Shown: one piece after another, positions 41,475 to 51,140 of the stretch
How the letters are laid out: each line of letters opens with the position of its first letter
Numbering within the stretch: the stretch's first letter is position 1
Source: Brevundimonas sp. SL130
GTDB taxonomy: Bacteria > Pseudomonadota > Alphaproteobacteria > Caulobacterales > Caulobacteraceae
Reading direction: 5' to 3'
DNA: 64,000 bases
Assembly: GCF_026625805.1 (NCBI RefSeq)
Contig: NZ_CP113064.1
Span: forward strand, 682,001 to 746,000
Notes under the pieces: model-generated
What the model saw: the letters and a program-made list of their open reading frames with translations, nothing else
The model's database searches: none
Told to the model about the DNA's origin: nothing
Position numbers and translations under genes: made by a program

Positions 41475-43424
41475 TCAGGCCGCTGAGATGGTCCAGGCGA
41501 GATTCGCGTCCGTATCCTGACCGCAAGACGGCAGTAGGGCCTGGATCTCGCTGAGCAGCAAGTCGAGCGTGAACGGTTTGCCCATGTGCCGATCGGCGCC
41601 GGCCTTGCGGGCGGCCTCCATGTGTTCAGGCTGGGTGTTGGCGGTCAGCATGATGATGGGGACGGGGGGCTGCGACGCCTCGCGTTCCGCCTGTCGAATA
41701 CGGGCGACCGCCGTGATGCCGTCCATGCGGGGCATCTGGATATCCATCAGGATGACATCGAAGCGTTCGCGTTGCGCGGCTTCCAACGCCTCGACTCCAT
41801 CTACGGCGGTGGTGATGTCCGCGACGGTTTCCAGGATCATCTCAAGGATCCTGCGGTTGGTCGGATGATCGTCGGCGACGAGAACGCGCCACCGAGCTGC
41901 GGGCAGGGCTGCCGGCAGGGCGGCGGGCCCAGGCATCGCCTCGGTCGGGGGCAGATCCAGCCAGAATAGGGAGCCCCCGGTCTCGCGGGGGGCGGCATCG
42001 ACCACGCCCCCGAGTCTACGAGCGGCTTCTCGGGCGAGGGACAGGCCCAACCCCATGCCGCCGAACGTGCGGGTGAGGGCTGAGTCTTGCTGGTGGAAGG
42101 CCGTGAAAATGGCCTCCTTCATAGCGGGGTCGAAGCCGATCCCCGTGTCTATGCAGGCGAAACGAAGACCTCCGCCGAGGCGCGGCCCAACGGCGAGGCG
42201 GATATCGCCGCGGTGAGTGAACTTGACGGCGTTGTCGAGCAGCGGAACCAGAACCCGCTGCAAGGCGGCGGCGTCGCCCGTAAAGACGCGGGGAAGATCC
42301 GGAGACATCGCGACGCTGAACTTCAGTCCCTTGGCGACGGCGGCGTCTCGATAGGGATGGGTCAAACGCTCGATCAGTTGCGTGAACTGACAGGTCTCTG
42401 AATGGGGGGCGGCCTCGTCGCCATCGAGTTGCGCGACAGCCAATAGATCCTGGAACCGATCCTGGAGGGCGGCGGCGGAGGATCGGATCATGGCCGTCAC
42501 CTCTTGAACGTCAGGTGTGCTGGATCGGGCGGCGAGCAAATCGGCGCCGGCGATGACGCCGTTCAGCGGGGTGCGGATTTCGTGACTGATGTTGCTGACG
42601 AAGGCGCTGCGGGCCTGATTGGCCTGTTCCGCCGCTTTCAGGGCGGAACGCAAGGCGTCCGCGTCGCGGTGCTTCTGGGTGATGTCCTCGGTCAGGCCGA
42701 TTAGGTGGCGCACGCCCTCATCGTCGTAGGTGGCGACCTTGGTGGCGGAGAGATGACGTAGTCCGGTGGGCGTCGGCACCTCGTGCACCGCTGACTGTGA
42801 GCCCAAGCCGGGCGCAGCGTCGGCCGCCCATTTCGCGAAGGCGGGCTGCAGCACTTCGGCGGCCAGCAGGCCGTTGAGGCCGTCGAACTTCCCGAATAGG
42901 TTTTCCGCCGCGCGGTTGGCCAGGATATAGCGGCCGGATCGTGCGTCCTTAACCGTAAGGGCCAGAGGCAGAACGTCGATGACGGTGTTCAGAAAGGCGG
43001 CGGCTTCCGTTTCGGTCGTTACGTCCTCAGCCTTGACCAGAAGACGTATGATGCGGCCGGTCTCGTCACGCACGGCGCTGACCGTCGTGTCCAGATAGGC
43101 GGCGTCCAGGTGATCCTTGGAAAAGCGCGTCCGGAAGGCGAACGCCCGACCGTCCTGCGCCTCCTCCACCCCCCGCTCGATGGAGGAGCGACAGTCGGCG
43201 GGCCAGGCGTCAAGCCAAGCCATTGTATGGGGGGGCGGCTCATCCGGCTGAAAGCGGCGGGCCGCCGGATTGATGTGGACGATCCGACCCTGCGGGTCCA
43301 GCAGCCAGATATAGGCGGGCGAGGCGTCGGCGATCTGCGCGTGAAACCGGTCGCCTTCGTAAGGCGAGCCGTCCTCAACATCCTTGTGTCGAGCGCCCGC
43401 AGCCTGTGCGTTTGAATCGATCAA
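41475..43424 (-). CDS. PAS-containing hybrid histidine kinase/response regulator
   Basis: A 649-residue cytosolic hybrid kinase without membrane helices. Two PAS domains lie at about residues 25-135 and 140-250. The HisKA domain has phospho-acceptor H281 in FVSNISHEIRTPLNG. The HATPase_c domain has the N box LLDNAVKF (N398), FACIDTGIG and GGMGLGLSLARE. A C-terminal receiver (WRVLVADDHPTNRRIL) has D561 in ILMDIQMPRMDG and Lys in MGKPF. No output domain follows, so it may feed a phosphorelay. Start is uncertain; the TTG at 43424 has only a poor ribosome site. It lies between the pectin island and the che genes, divergent from the latter. Confidence 0.85.
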   Translation of the reverse strand: MIDSNAQAAGARHKDVEDGSPYEGDRFHAQIADASPAYIWLLDPQGRIVHINPAARRFQPDEPPPHTMAWLDAWPADCRSSIERGVEEAQDGRAFAFRTRFSKDHLDAAYLDTTVSAVRDETGRIIRLLVKAEDVTTETEAAAFLNTVIDVLPLALTVKDARSGRYILANRAAENLFGKFDGLNGLLAAEVLQPAFAKWAADAAPGLGSQSAVHEVPTPTGLRHLSATKVATYDDEGVRHLIGLTEDITQKHRDADALRSALKAAEQANQARSAFVSNISHEIRTPLNGVIAGADLLAARSSTPDVQEVTAMIRSSAAALQDRFQDLLAVAQLDGDEAAPHSETCQFTQLIERLTHPYRDAAVAKGLKFSVAMSPDLPRVFTGDAAALQRVLVPLLDNAVKFTHRGDIRLAVGPRLGGGLRFACIDTGIGFDPAMKEAIFTAFHQQDSALTRTFGGMGLGLSLAREAARRLGGVVDAAPRETGGSLFWLDLPPTEAMPGPAALPAALPAARWRVLVADDHPTNRRILEMILETVADITTAVDGVEALEAAQRERFDVILMDIQMPRMDGITAVARIRQAEREASQPPVPIIMLTANTQPEHMEAARKAGADRHMGKPFTLDLLLSEIQALLPSCGQDTDANLAWTISAA

Positions 43425-43535
43425 TTCTGAACCCCGTCAGCCCTTCTGGCATTTGGGAGCTTTGGCAGACCAGAGTGAAATCTAGGTTAAGCACATCCTT
43501 GCGTTGCCAAAGGTAAGGCTAACGGCAAAGCTAGG

Positions 43536-43541
43536 TATAAT
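43536..43541 (+). promoter_or_regulatory. Candidate -10 element of the chemotaxis operon
   Basis: TATAAT is a perfect -10 hexamer in an A+T-richer gap, 92 bp before the STAS gene. The -35 position at 17 bp spacing (GTAAGG) is poor. The whole gap 43425-43632 otherwise holds nothing I recognise. Confidence 0.3.
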
Positions 43542-43632
43542 TGCGTATAAGCGCCTTGATGCTGATTTAACCGCGCTCGTCAAACATGTCTCCATTACGC
43601 GTGGCAGTAGGCCGCGCTTGTAGGGACGGGGC

Positions 43633-43941
43633 ATGACGAAACGTTTGTCTATCGATGCTGCGCTGGTGGTGAAGAACGCCGCTGTCATCCGGCAGTCGAT
43701 TCTCGACGCCTTTGAAGAGGACGACACGATCAGCCTCGACCTCGTTGACGATCAGAGCGTCGATTTGTGCGGTTTGCAGCTGATCGAGTCCGCTCGGCGC
43801 CAGGCCCGCGCTGTGGGAAAGACCCTGGTTCTTGAACGTCCCGTAACCGGTTTCAGGCCTGTGCTGGAAGCCGCCGGCTTCCTGACGGACGCCGCCTCAG
43901 ATGATCTTCAGTTCTGGCTTCACGAAGGACCCGCTCAATGA
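43633..43941 (+). CDS. STAS-domain protein at the head of the che operon
   Basis: A 102-residue single STAS (sulfate transporter/anti-sigma antagonist-like) domain. Segments are DDTISLDLVDDQSVDLCGLQ, LIESARRQARAVGKTLVLER and GFRPVLEAAGFLTD. The usual phosphorylatable Ser before the helix (DSSG in SpoIIAA) is replaced around SVDLCGLQL, so phospho-switching is uncertain. It overlaps cheY by 4 bp (ATGA) and begins the operon, so a regulatory or scaffolding role in the chemosensory array is inferred. Confidence 0.8.
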   Translation: MTKRLSIDAALVVKNAAVIRQSILDAFEEDDTISLDLVDDQSVDLCGLQLIESARRQARAVGKTLVLERPVTGFRPVLEAAGFLTDAASDDLQFWLHEGPAQ

Positions 43942-44306
43942 CCGCTTCGATTCTCACGGTCGATGACTCGCCCAGCATCCGCGTCGCGCTGAAGATCGCG
44001 CTGACGAACGCCGGATATTCGGTGGTCGAGGCCGTCAATGGCGCCGAGGGTATCGAGAAAGCCAAGGCCAGCGCCTTCGACCTGATCATCACCGACCTCA
44101 ATATGCCGGTTATGGACGGCCTGACCATGATCGAGGAAATGCGTCGCATGCCCGATCAGATGGGCGTGCCGATCGTCTTCCTGACCACAGAATCCGACGA
44201 AGGTTTCAAGGCTCGGGCCAAGGCCGCCGGAGCCACGGGGTGGCTGACCAAACCCTTTGACCCCGATCAACTGGTGCGTGTCGCCAAGAAGGTGCTGGGC
44301 AGATGA
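43938..44306 (+). CDS. cheY: CheY-type single-domain response regulator
   Basis: A 122-residue receiver with no output domain. The acidic pair is D9-D10 (ILTVDDSPSIR), the phospho-acceptor D53 (LIITDLNMPVMDG), Thr in VFLTTES, and the conserved Lys105 in WLTKPF. It is expected to take phosphate from CheA and bind a motor or other effector. It overlaps the STAS gene by 4 bp and cheA by 4 bp (ATGA), so stoichiometric expression is likely. Confidence 0.93.
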   Translation: MTASILTVDDSPSIRVALKIALTNAGYSVVEAVNGAEGIEKAKASAFDLIITDLNMPVMDGLTMIEEMRRMPDQMGVPIVFLTTESDEGFKARAKAAGATGWLTKPFDPDQLVRVAKKVLGR

Positions 44307-46327
44307 GTGACGAAGCCATTGCCGTCTTCCAAGTGGAAGCGAGAGAAAACCTTGAGTTGATCGAGCAGGGGCTGCTGGATCTGCTGGACCAGCCCGATGA
44401 TCGCGACCTGGTCGACGCCGTGTTTCGCGGGCTTCACACCCTGAAGGGGTCCGGGTCGATGTTCGGCTTCGACGCCCTGGCCGGTTTCACCCACCACTGC
44501 GAGACGGCCTTCGATAGGGTTCGCAAGGGCGAGGTGGCGGCGACGACCGATCTGGTCTCGGCCGTTCTGGCGGCGCGGGATCATATGCGCCAGCTGATGG
44601 AGGACCCGTCGGGCGACCACGGCGCGGCGGGCGACCTGCTGTTGGCCGATCTGGAACGGGCCGTCCAAGAGGCTGACGGCGCGGGCCCTCCCGCCGTCGT
44701 GACGCCGGCCCTGACGACATGGCGCATCAAGTTCGATCTGCCGACCAACGCCTTCAAGAACGGCTCCAATCCTCTCGCCTTGCTGGCCGAGCTGCGTGAG
44801 ATGGGCGAGGCCCGCGTCGTGGCCGACGTCTCGCGGGTGCCGCCGCTCGGCGAGATCGACCCCACCGACCACTATCTGGCCTGGGACGTAACCCTGACGA
44901 CCGATCAGGACCGGGCGGTGATCGAGGACGTCTTCATCTTCGTCATCGACGACATGAATCTTTCGATCGAGGCGCTGGACGAGACGGCGCCGGCCGTGAC
45001 CGATCTGACTGAAGCCGCGCCGGCTCTGGCCGTGACGGAGGCCGTCAAGCCTTCGGCGCCGGAGGCTGACATGACGCCGCGAGGGCCGGCCAAGGCTCCG
45101 ACCGCTATCGCCAATGACCAGGCCGACGCCGGCGCCGCCAAGACCGCCAAGGCCGTCGAGAGCGTGCGCGTGCCCGCTGATCGTCTGGACGAACTGATGG
45201 ATCGGGTCGGCGAACTGGTTATCGCGCAATCGCGCCTGACCCAGATTTCCAACTCCGGAACCGACACCGCCCTGCGCGCCGTGTCGGAAGAGATCGAGCG
45301 GCTGTCCGGCGAACTGCGCGACACCATGATGGTGCTGCGCATGGTGCCGGTCGCGACCCTGTTCGGTCGGTTCCGTCGCCTGGTCCACGACCTGGCTCGC
45401 GAGACCGGCAAGGTCATCGATCTGTCGACCGACGGCGAGACGACCGAGATCGACAAGACGGTCATCGAACGTCTGGCCGACCCTCTGGTCCACCTGATCC
45501 GTAACGCCGCCGACCACGGGCTGGAGACGGCCGAGGAACGGGCCGCCGCCGGCAAGCCGGCGACCGGTCGCATCCGTCTGTCGGCCCATCAGTCCGGCGG
45601 CGAGGTGGTGATCACCATCCGCGACGACGGCCGGGGCATCGACCGCGACCGCGTCCGCGCAAAAGCCGAGTCTCATGGCTTGATCGAACCGGGCGCCACG
45701 CTCAGCGATCACGACCTGCTGCAGATGATCTTCCACCCCGGCTTCTCCACGGCGGCGGCGGTGACCAATCTGTCCGGTCGCGGTGTCGGCATGGACGTGG
45801 TCAAGCGCACCATCGAGGGGCTGCGCGGCTCGATCGACATCACCAGCCGCCTGGGCGAGGGCGCAGAGGTATCGCTGCGTATTCCGCTGACCCTGGCCAT
45901 TATCGACGGCCTGCTGGTCCGTGTCGGCCAGGGCCGCTACGTCATCCCGCTGGGCGCCGTCGAGGAATGCCTGGAACTGTCGCTGGACGAAGACCTGCGC
46001 TCGCGCGGTCGCAGCTTCATCTCGCTGCGCAACAGCCTAGTGCCCTATCTGCGCCTGCGCGAAATGTTCGAGACCGGCACCCCGCCCGAACTGCACCAGA
46101 AGGTCGTTGTCGTCTCGACCGGGACCGAGCGGATCGGCCTGGTCGTCGACCAGATCATCGGCGACCACCAGACCGTCATCAAGTCGATGTCCAAGCTCCA
46201 TTCCGGCCTGCCGACCTTCTCGGGCGCGACCATCCTGGGCGACGGCGGCGTGGCCCTGATCCTGGATGTCGGCCACCTGGTCGCCAAGGGCCAACAGCAG
46301 GAGGCGCAGATGCGTGAGGCCATATGA
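44303..46327 (+). CDS. cheA: Chemotaxis histidine kinase CheA
   Basis: A 674-residue CheA. P1/HPt domain: H45 in FRGLHTLKGSGSMFGF. A P2-like region at about 130-225 (TWRIKFDLPTNAFKNG, LALLAELREMGEA) is followed by an Ala/Pro linker. The P3 dimerisation helices come next (SVRVPADRLDELMDRVGELV), then the P4 kinase (DPLVHLIRNAADHGLE N-box, IRDDGRGIDRDRVR, RGVGMDVVKRTIE). The P5 CheW-like domain is at the end (VGQGRYVIPLGAVEECLEL). All catalytic motifs look intact. It overlaps cheY and cheW by 4 bp each. Confidence 0.95.
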   Translation: MSDEAIAVFQVEARENLELIEQGLLDLLDQPDDRDLVDAVFRGLHTLKGSGSMFGFDALAGFTHHCETAFDRVRKGEVAATTDLVSAVLAARDHMRQLMEDPSGDHGAAGDLLLADLERAVQEADGAGPPAVVTPALTTWRIKFDLPTNAFKNGSNPLALLAELREMGEARVVADVSRVPPLGEIDPTDHYLAWDVTLTTDQDRAVIEDVFIFVIDDMNLSIEALDETAPAVTDLTEAAPALAVTEAVKPSAPEADMTPRGPAKAPTAIANDQADAGAAKTAKAVESVRVPADRLDELMDRVGELVIAQSRLTQISNSGTDTALRAVSEEIERLSGELRDTMMVLRMVPVATLFGRFRRLVHDLARETGKVIDLSTDGETTEIDKTVIERLADPLVHLIRNAADHGLETAEERAAAGKPATGRIRLSAHQSGGEVVITIRDDGRGIDRDRVRAKAESHGLIEPGATLSDHDLLQMIFHPGFSTAAAVTNLSGRGVGMDVVKRTIEGLRGSIDITSRLGEGAEVSLRIPLTLAIIDGLLVRVGQGRYVIPLGAVEECLELSLDEDLRSRGRSFISLRNSLVPYLRLREMFETGTPPELHQKVVVVSTGTERIGLVVDQIIGDHQTVIKSMSKLHSGLPTFSGATILGDGGVALILDVGHLVAKGQQQEAQMREAI

Positions 46328-46845
46328 GCACCCAGACCGAACTCGCCACCGCCCCCGGCTGGACCGGCGCCGAACAGGTCGAGGTCCTGACCTTCGAGTT
46401 GAACGGCGAACTGTTCGCCCTTCACGCCGTCGGCGTGCAGGAGATCATGGACCTGACGCCCGAGACCGTGGTGCCCGGCGCCGGCGCCTTTGCGGGCGCC
46501 GTGATCAACTTCCGCGGCAAGGTCATTCCTCTGGCGGATCTGCGCGTCGCCTTCGGTCTTGAGCGGAACGCGCCGACGATCGACAGCCGCATCGTGGTCA
46601 TCGAGATCGAACTGTCCGGCGAGCCGACTCTGGTCGGTCTCCGCACCGACAAGGTTCACGAAGTCACCACCCTGGCCCGCGCCGACTCCGAGGCGCCGCC
46701 CAGCGTCGGCATGCGCTGGCGGCCCGAGTTCATCCAATGCCTGGTCAAGCGGGGCGGCGAATTCATCGTCGTTCCCGACCTCCAGACCATCTTCAATCAG
46801 CAGCAGGACGCCCGCCAGCCGGTCGCGTCCGCCACGCGTCATTGA
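46324..46845 (+). CDS. cheW: CheW coupling protein 1
   Basis: A 173-residue CheW that links CheA to receptors. It contains EVLTFELNGELFALHAVGVQ, GAVINFRGKVIPLADLRVAF and IELSGEPTLVGLRTDKVHEV, with an Ala/Gln-rich C-terminal tail after the domain (QTIFNQQQDARQ). It clearly differs from the two near-identical CheW copies downstream. Start ATG 46324 overlaps the cheA stop. Confidence 0.92.
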   Translation: MSTQTELATAPGWTGAEQVEVLTFELNGELFALHAVGVQEIMDLTPETVVPGAGAFAGAVINFRGKVIPLADLRVAFGLERNAPTIDSRIVVIEIELSGEPTLVGLRTDKVHEVTTLARADSEAPPSVGMRWRPEFIQCLVKRGGEFIVVPDLQTIFNQQQDARQPVASATRH

Positions 46846-46869
46846 CCGGCTTTTCGAGGGAATTTGAGT

Positions 46870-48690
46870 ATGCGTTTCACCATTAAAGCCAAATTGGCCG
46901 TCGGCTTCGGGATGATGATCATCCTGCTCGTCGGCATCGCCGGCCTGGGCATCTATAGCCTGGGCAGCCTGAACCAAGCGATCACCCAGGTGGTCGATGG
47001 ACCCGCCAAGCGGCTCGAAATTTCGCAACAAGCCAACATACGTCTGCTTGAGGCGATCCGTGCTGAAAAGAACCTGATTCTGTCGACCTCCGCTGAAAAC
47101 GCGGAACGCCAGATCGCGCAGGAAGCGGAATCTCGCGAGGCCATGGCCGAACTGCTGGCGATGGGCAAGGAAAAGGCGGTTGAGACAGCAAAGCCGGATT
47201 GGCAGCGACTGGAAGCTCTGTTGTCGAACATGACGACTCTGCAAGCGCGGATGGCCGAAATGGTCGCAGCCGGCCAGACGGCGGAAGCGGCCGCCCTGTC
47301 GTCGGGGGAGGCCCGCAACAACGCCAATGAAATGACCGAGTTGTTCCAGAAGATCGTCAATCGGAACCAGGGCAACATGGTGAAGGCCGCCGAAGACACG
47401 GCCAAACAGTATGCCGACACCCGCAACCTGGTAATCGGCCTCACCCTGGCCGCCCTGGCCATCGCCGTGGCCTTCGCCCTGTGGATCGCCCTGGGCATCA
47501 GCGCGGGTCTCAGCCGTCTGATGACCGTGGCCGACGCCGTCGCCATCGGCGATCTGGACGAGCGGGTCGAGATCAAGTCGAACGACGAGATCAAGGATCT
47601 GGTCAACGCCTTCAACCGCCTGACCGATAATCTGAAGGCCACCGCCACCATGGCCGACGAGATCGCCAACGGCGACCTGACGGTCCAACCCAAGCCGCTG
47701 TCGGACAAGGACACCCTGGGTCTTTCGCTTCAGTCCATGGTCGAACGCCTGCGCGGCGTCGTCACTGACGCCCTGTCGGCCGCTGACAATGTCTCGGGGG
47801 GCAGCCAGGAGCTGTCGGCCACCTCGGAACAGATGAGCCAGGGTGCGACCGAACAGGCCGCCGCCGCCGAGCAGGCCTCGGCCTCGATGGAAGAAATGGC
47901 CGCCAACATCAAACAGAACGCCGACAACGCCGCCCAGACCGAGAAGATCTCGCGCCAGTCGTCCAAGGACGCCGAGGCCAGCGGCGAGGCGGTCAACCGC
48001 GCGGTGGACGCCATGCGCACCATCGCCGAGAAGATCGGCATCGTGCAGGAGATCGCCCGCCAGACCGACCTGCTGGCCCTGAACGCGGCGGTCGAGGCCG
48101 CGCGCGCCGGGGAACACGGCAAGGGCTTCGCCGTCGTCGCCTCGGAAGTGCGCAAACTGGCCGAACGCAGCCAGACGGCCGCCGCCGAAATCGGCGCGGT
48201 CTCGGGCGACACCGTCAAGGCGGCCCAGGAAGCCGGCGAGATGCTGCAACGCCTGGTGCCGGACATCCGCAAGACCGCTGAACTGGTGTCCGAGATCAGC
48301 GCCGCCTGCCGCGAACAGGACGTCGGCGCCAGCCAGATCAATGACGCCATCCAGCAACTGGACAAGGTGACCCAGCAGAACGCCGGCGCGTCCGAGCAGA
48401 TGTCGGCCACCTCCGAGGAACTGGCGGCCCAGGCCGAGGAGCTGCAGACCTCGATCGCCTTCTTCCGCACCGATACGGCGGGCGCTCGCGCCGGTCGCGC
48501 CCCGGCCCGTGCTCCGGCCCGCGCCTCGACCTTCAAGCCCGCCGCCAAGCCGGCCGGTCGTCCCGTCGCCAAGGCTGCGCCGGCCAAGCCCAGCGTCCAC
48601 GCCCAGCAGGCGCGCGCCAAGGGCTTTGCTCTGGACATGACCACCGGCGGCGCGGACGCCGAGGACATGGACTTCCGGGAGAGCGCCTGA
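46870..48690 (+). CDS. Methyl-accepting chemotaxis protein 1
   Basis: A 606-residue transmembrane receptor. TM1 is near residues 8-29 ([20 protein letters not shown]). The helical periplasmic four-helix-bundle-like sensor spans about 30-185 and TM2 about 187-209. HAMP is [20 protein letters not shown] and onward, then a second HAMP-like unit ([20 protein letters not shown]). The signalling coiled coil has the hairpin tip ([20 protein letters not shown]). The tail is Ala/Pro/Lys-rich with no NWETF-type CheR tether. ATG 46870 has GAGGGA upstream; a TTG six bases earlier is possible. Its signalling half is nearly identical to that of receptor 2. Confidence 0.92.
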   Translation: MRFTIKAKLAVGFGMMIILLVGIAGLGIYSLGSLNQAITQVVDGPAKRLEISQQANIRLLEAIRAEKNLILSTSAENAERQIAQEAESREAMAELLAMGKEKAVETAKPDWQRLEALLSNMTTLQARMAEMVAAGQTAEAAALSSGEARNNANEMTELFQKIVNRNQGNMVKAAEDTAKQYADTRNLVIGLTLAALAIAVAFALWIALGISAGLSRLMTVADAVAIGDLDERVEIKSNDEIKDLVNAFNRLTDNLKATATMADEIANGDLTVQPKPLSDKDTLGLSLQSMVERLRGVVTDALSAADNVSGGSQELSATSEQMSQGATEQAAAAEQASASMEEMAANIKQNADNAAQTEKISRQSSKDAEASGEAVNRAVDAMRTIAEKIGIVQEIARQTDLLALNAAVEAARAGEHGKGFAVVASEVRKLAERSQTAAAEIGAVSGDTVKAAQEAGEMLQRLVPDIRKTAELVSEISAACREQDVGASQINDAIQQLDKVTQQNAGASEQMSATSEELAAQAEELQTSIAFFRTDTAGARAGRAPARAPARASTFKPAAKPAGRPVAKAAPAKPSVHAQQARAKGFALDMTTGGADAEDMDFRESA

Positions 48691-49181
48691 TGGCTGAAGC
48701 CGCAGAGGGCCAGTATGTCGCGTTCGGTCTGGGTGACGAGGTCTTCGCCGCCCCGGTCGGCCTGGTGCGGGAAATCCTGACCTATCAGGCCCCCTCCCGC
48801 ATCCCCAACGGTCCCGACTATCTGCTGGGCCTGACGGACGTGCGGGGTCGGGGCGTGCCGACGGCGGATCTGCGGATCCGCCTGGGCATGACGCCGGTCG
48901 AGCCGACGCTGAACACCCGTATCCTGGTGCTGGACATCCCGCTGGAGGACCGGACCCTGAGCCTGGGTCTGGTCGCCGACCGGGTGTTCGAGGTCACGGC
49001 CTTCACCGCCGACCAGATCGAGCCTTCGCCCGACATCGGCGTCAAATGGCGCTCGGACTATATCTCGGGCGTCGTCCGCCGCGACGAGGGGTTCGTCGTC
49101 CTGATCGATCTGCCCCGACTGTTGTCCAGTACGGACGCCGTCTCACTGGCGTCCTTCTCCGAAGTCGACCGCGCGGCCTGA
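47650..49181 (+). repeat. Direct 1.5 kb repeat, copy 1 (MCP signalling half plus cheW)
   Basis: From ATGGCCGACGAGATCGCC onward this block is nearly identical to 50112-51631. It differs by scattered silent changes and one 12 bp (four-codon, ARAP) length difference in the tail. It covers the second HAMP-like unit to the end of the MCP and the whole next cheW. Similarity even runs a little past the cheW stop (TGATGGTCGCC). Confidence 0.9.
48690..49181 (+). CDS. cheW: CheW coupling protein 2
   Basis: A 163-residue CheW: QYVAFGLGDEVFAAPVGLVR, EILTYQAPSRIPNGPDYLLG, LTDVRGRGVPTADLRIRLGM, TRILVLDIPLEDRTLSLGLV and VFEVTAFTADQIEPSPDIG. Its start overlaps the receptor stop (TGATG), so receptor 1 and this coupler are translated as a pair. 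It is almost identical in protein and DNA to CheW 3, differing mainly in the first 16 residues and one Leu/Met change near the end. Confidence 0.92.
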   Translation: MAEAAEGQYVAFGLGDEVFAAPVGLVREILTYQAPSRIPNGPDYLLGLTDVRGRGVPTADLRIRLGMTPVEPTLNTRILVLDIPLEDRTLSLGLVADRVFEVTAFTADQIEPSPDIGVKWRSDYISGVVRRDEGFVVLIDLPRLLSSTDAVSLASFSEVDRAA

Positions 49182-49214
49182 TGGTCGCCGACAGTACCCT
49201 GAAAGAGTAAAACG

Positions 49215-51140
49215 ATGCGCGCTACAATTAAGATGAAGCTAGCCGGCGCCTTCGCCGCTGTTCTGGCGATCTCCCTGATCCTCGGGATCGTGGGCGTCCT
49301 GGAGATGGGCCGCGTCAACGATCAGTCGACGATCATCGCCGAGAACTGGATGCCGAGCATTGATGCGATTCACCGTATCAACAAGGAGACGTCCGACTTC
49401 AGGGTGGAGCAGTATGCACATATCATATCGACCGATCCGGTCCGTATGGAAGCGGTCGAGAACGACATTGCCGCGACACTGAATGCGATCAAAATCAGCC
49501 GAGAAAAATATGAAACTCTGATTTCGTCGGACTCGGAGCGCTCTCTCTACAATCAGTTTGCGGACAGGTATGAAAACTATCTGCGGGATGGAGAGCGGGT
49601 GCTCAGCTTGTCCCGCGCGAATGAGAATGCGGCGGCCGCCCAGGCCATGTTGGCCAGCGAGCCTCTCTATGACGACCTGTCGGCGGATCTGGTCAAGCTG
49701 GTGAACCTCAATGTCGAAGGCGGCCAGGCCGCCAGCCTCGAAGGCGACGATATCTTCGACAACGCGCGCACCCTGTTCATTGCCCTGGTCATCGTGGGTC
49801 TGATCATCGGCGTGGCTGCGGCCTTGTGGATCTCGCGCACTGTCACCCTGGGCCTGCGCAAGATTTCGACGGCGATCGACGCGGTCGCCATCGGCGATCT
49901 GAACCAGGACGTCGCGGTGACGACCAATGATGAGATCAAGGATCTGGTCGTGACGGTCAACCGCATGACCGCCAACCTCAAGGCAACGGCCGCCATGGCC
50001 GACGAGATCGCTCAAGGCGACCTGAGCGTTCAGCCCAAGCCGTTGTCAGACAAGGACACCCTGGGCATTTCGCTGGAAAGAATGGTCGTCAATCTGAGGA
50101 TCACCGCTGCCATGGCCGACGAGATCGCCAACGGCGACCTGACGGTCCAACCCAAGCCGCTGTCGGACAAGGACACCCTGGGCATTTCGCTTCAGTCCAT
50201 GGTCGAGCGTCTGCGCGGCGTCGTCACCGACGCCCTGTCGGCCGCTGACAATGTCTCGGGGGGCAGCCAGGAACTGTCGGCCACCTCGGAACAGATGAGC
50301 CAGGGCGCGACCGAACAGGCCGCCGCCGCCGAACAGGCCTCGGCCTCGATGGAAGAAATGGCCGCCAATATCAAACAGAACGCCGACAACGCCGCCCAGA
50401 CCGAGAAGATCTCGCGCCAGTCGTCCAAGGACGCCGAAGCCAGTGGCGAGGCGGTCAACCGCGCGGTGGACGCCATGCGCACCATCGCCGAGAAGATCGG
50501 CATCGTGCAGGAGATCGCCCGCCAGACCGATCTGCTGGCCCTGAACGCGGCGGTCGAGGCCGCGCGCGCCGGGGAACACGGCAAGGGCTTCGCCGTCGTC
50601 GCCTCGGAAGTGCGCAAGCTGGCCGAACGCAGCCAGACGGCCGCCGCCGAAATCGGCGCCGTGTCGGGCGACACCGTCAAGGCGGCCCAGGAAGCCGGCG
50701 AGATGCTGCAACGCCTGGTGCCGGACATCCGCAAGACCGCTGAACTGGTGTCCGAGATCAGCGCCGCCTGCCGCGAGCAGGACGTCGGCGCCAGCCAGAT
50801 CAACGAGGCCATCCAACAACTGGACAAGGTGACCCAACAGAACGCCGGCGCGTCCGAGCAGATGTCGGCCACCTCCGAGGAACTGGCGGCCCAGGCCGAG
50901 GAACTGCAGACCTCGATCGCCTTCTTCCGCACCGATACGGCGGGCGCTCGCGCCGGTCGCGCCCCGGCCCGCGCCTCGACCTTCAAGCCCGCCGCCAAGC
51001 CGGCCGGTCGTCCCGTCGCCAAGGCTGCGCCGGCCAAGCCCAGCGTCCACGCCCAGCAGGCGCGCGCCAAGGGCTTCGCCCTGGACATGACCACCGGCGG
51101 CGCGGACGCCGAGGACATGGACTTCCGGGAGAGCGCCTGA
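49215..51140 (+). CDS. Methyl-accepting chemotaxis protein 2 with a tandem extra HAMP-like unit
   Basis: A 641-residue receptor. TM1 is near residues 7-28, and a different, A+T-richer four-helix-bundle-like sensor spans about 30-180 ([20 protein letters not shown]). TM2 is near 187-209, followed by a HAMP. Then come two consecutive copies of a module of about 37 residues, containing [20 protein letters not shown] and [20 protein letters not shown], where receptor 1 has one. The rest, including the tip [20 protein letters not shown], matches receptor 1 almost perfectly. No pentapeptide tether at the C-terminus. It starts 33 bp after cheW 2; ATG at 49215. Confidence 0.92.
   Translation: MRATIKMKLAGAFAAVLAISLILGIVGVLEMGRVNDQSTIIAENWMPSIDAIHRINKETSDFRVEQYAHIISTDPVRMEAVENDIAATLNAIKISREKYETLISSDSERSLYNQFADRYENYLRDGERVLSLSRANENAAAAQAMLASEPLYDDLSADLVKLVNLNVEGGQAASLEGDDIFDNARTLFIALVIVGLIIGVAAALWISRTVTLGLRKISTAIDAVAIGDLNQDVAVTTNDEIKDLVVTVNRMTANLKATAAMADEIAQGDLSVQPKPLSDKDTLGISLERMVVNLRITAAMADEIANGDLTVQPKPLSDKDTLGISLQSMVERLRGVVTDALSAADNVSGGSQELSATSEQMSQGATEQAAAAEQASASMEEMAANIKQNADNAAQTEKISRQSSKDAEASGEAVNRAVDAMRTIAEKIGIVQEIARQTDLLALNAAVEAARAGEHGKGFAVVASEVRKLAERSQTAAAEIGAVSGDTVKAAQEAGEMLQRLVPDIRKTAELVSEISAACREQDVGASQINEAIQQLDKVTQQNAGASEQMSATSEELAAQAEELQTSIAFFRTDTAGARAGRAPARASTFKPAAKPAGRPVAKAAPAKPSVHAQQARAKGFALDMTTGGADAEDMDFRESA

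Noticed and set aside
43841..43855. GTAACCGGTTTCA resembling the pectin-island operator
   Set aside because: Lies within the STAS coding sequence outside the island and is explained by the codons for a conserved RPVTGFRP stretch.
46045..48600. 851-codon minus-strand open frame opposite cheA, cheW and mcp
   Set aside because: Low-complexity Gly/Leu/Arg-rich translation opposite conserved chemotaxis genes; repeats at the second mcp for the same reason.
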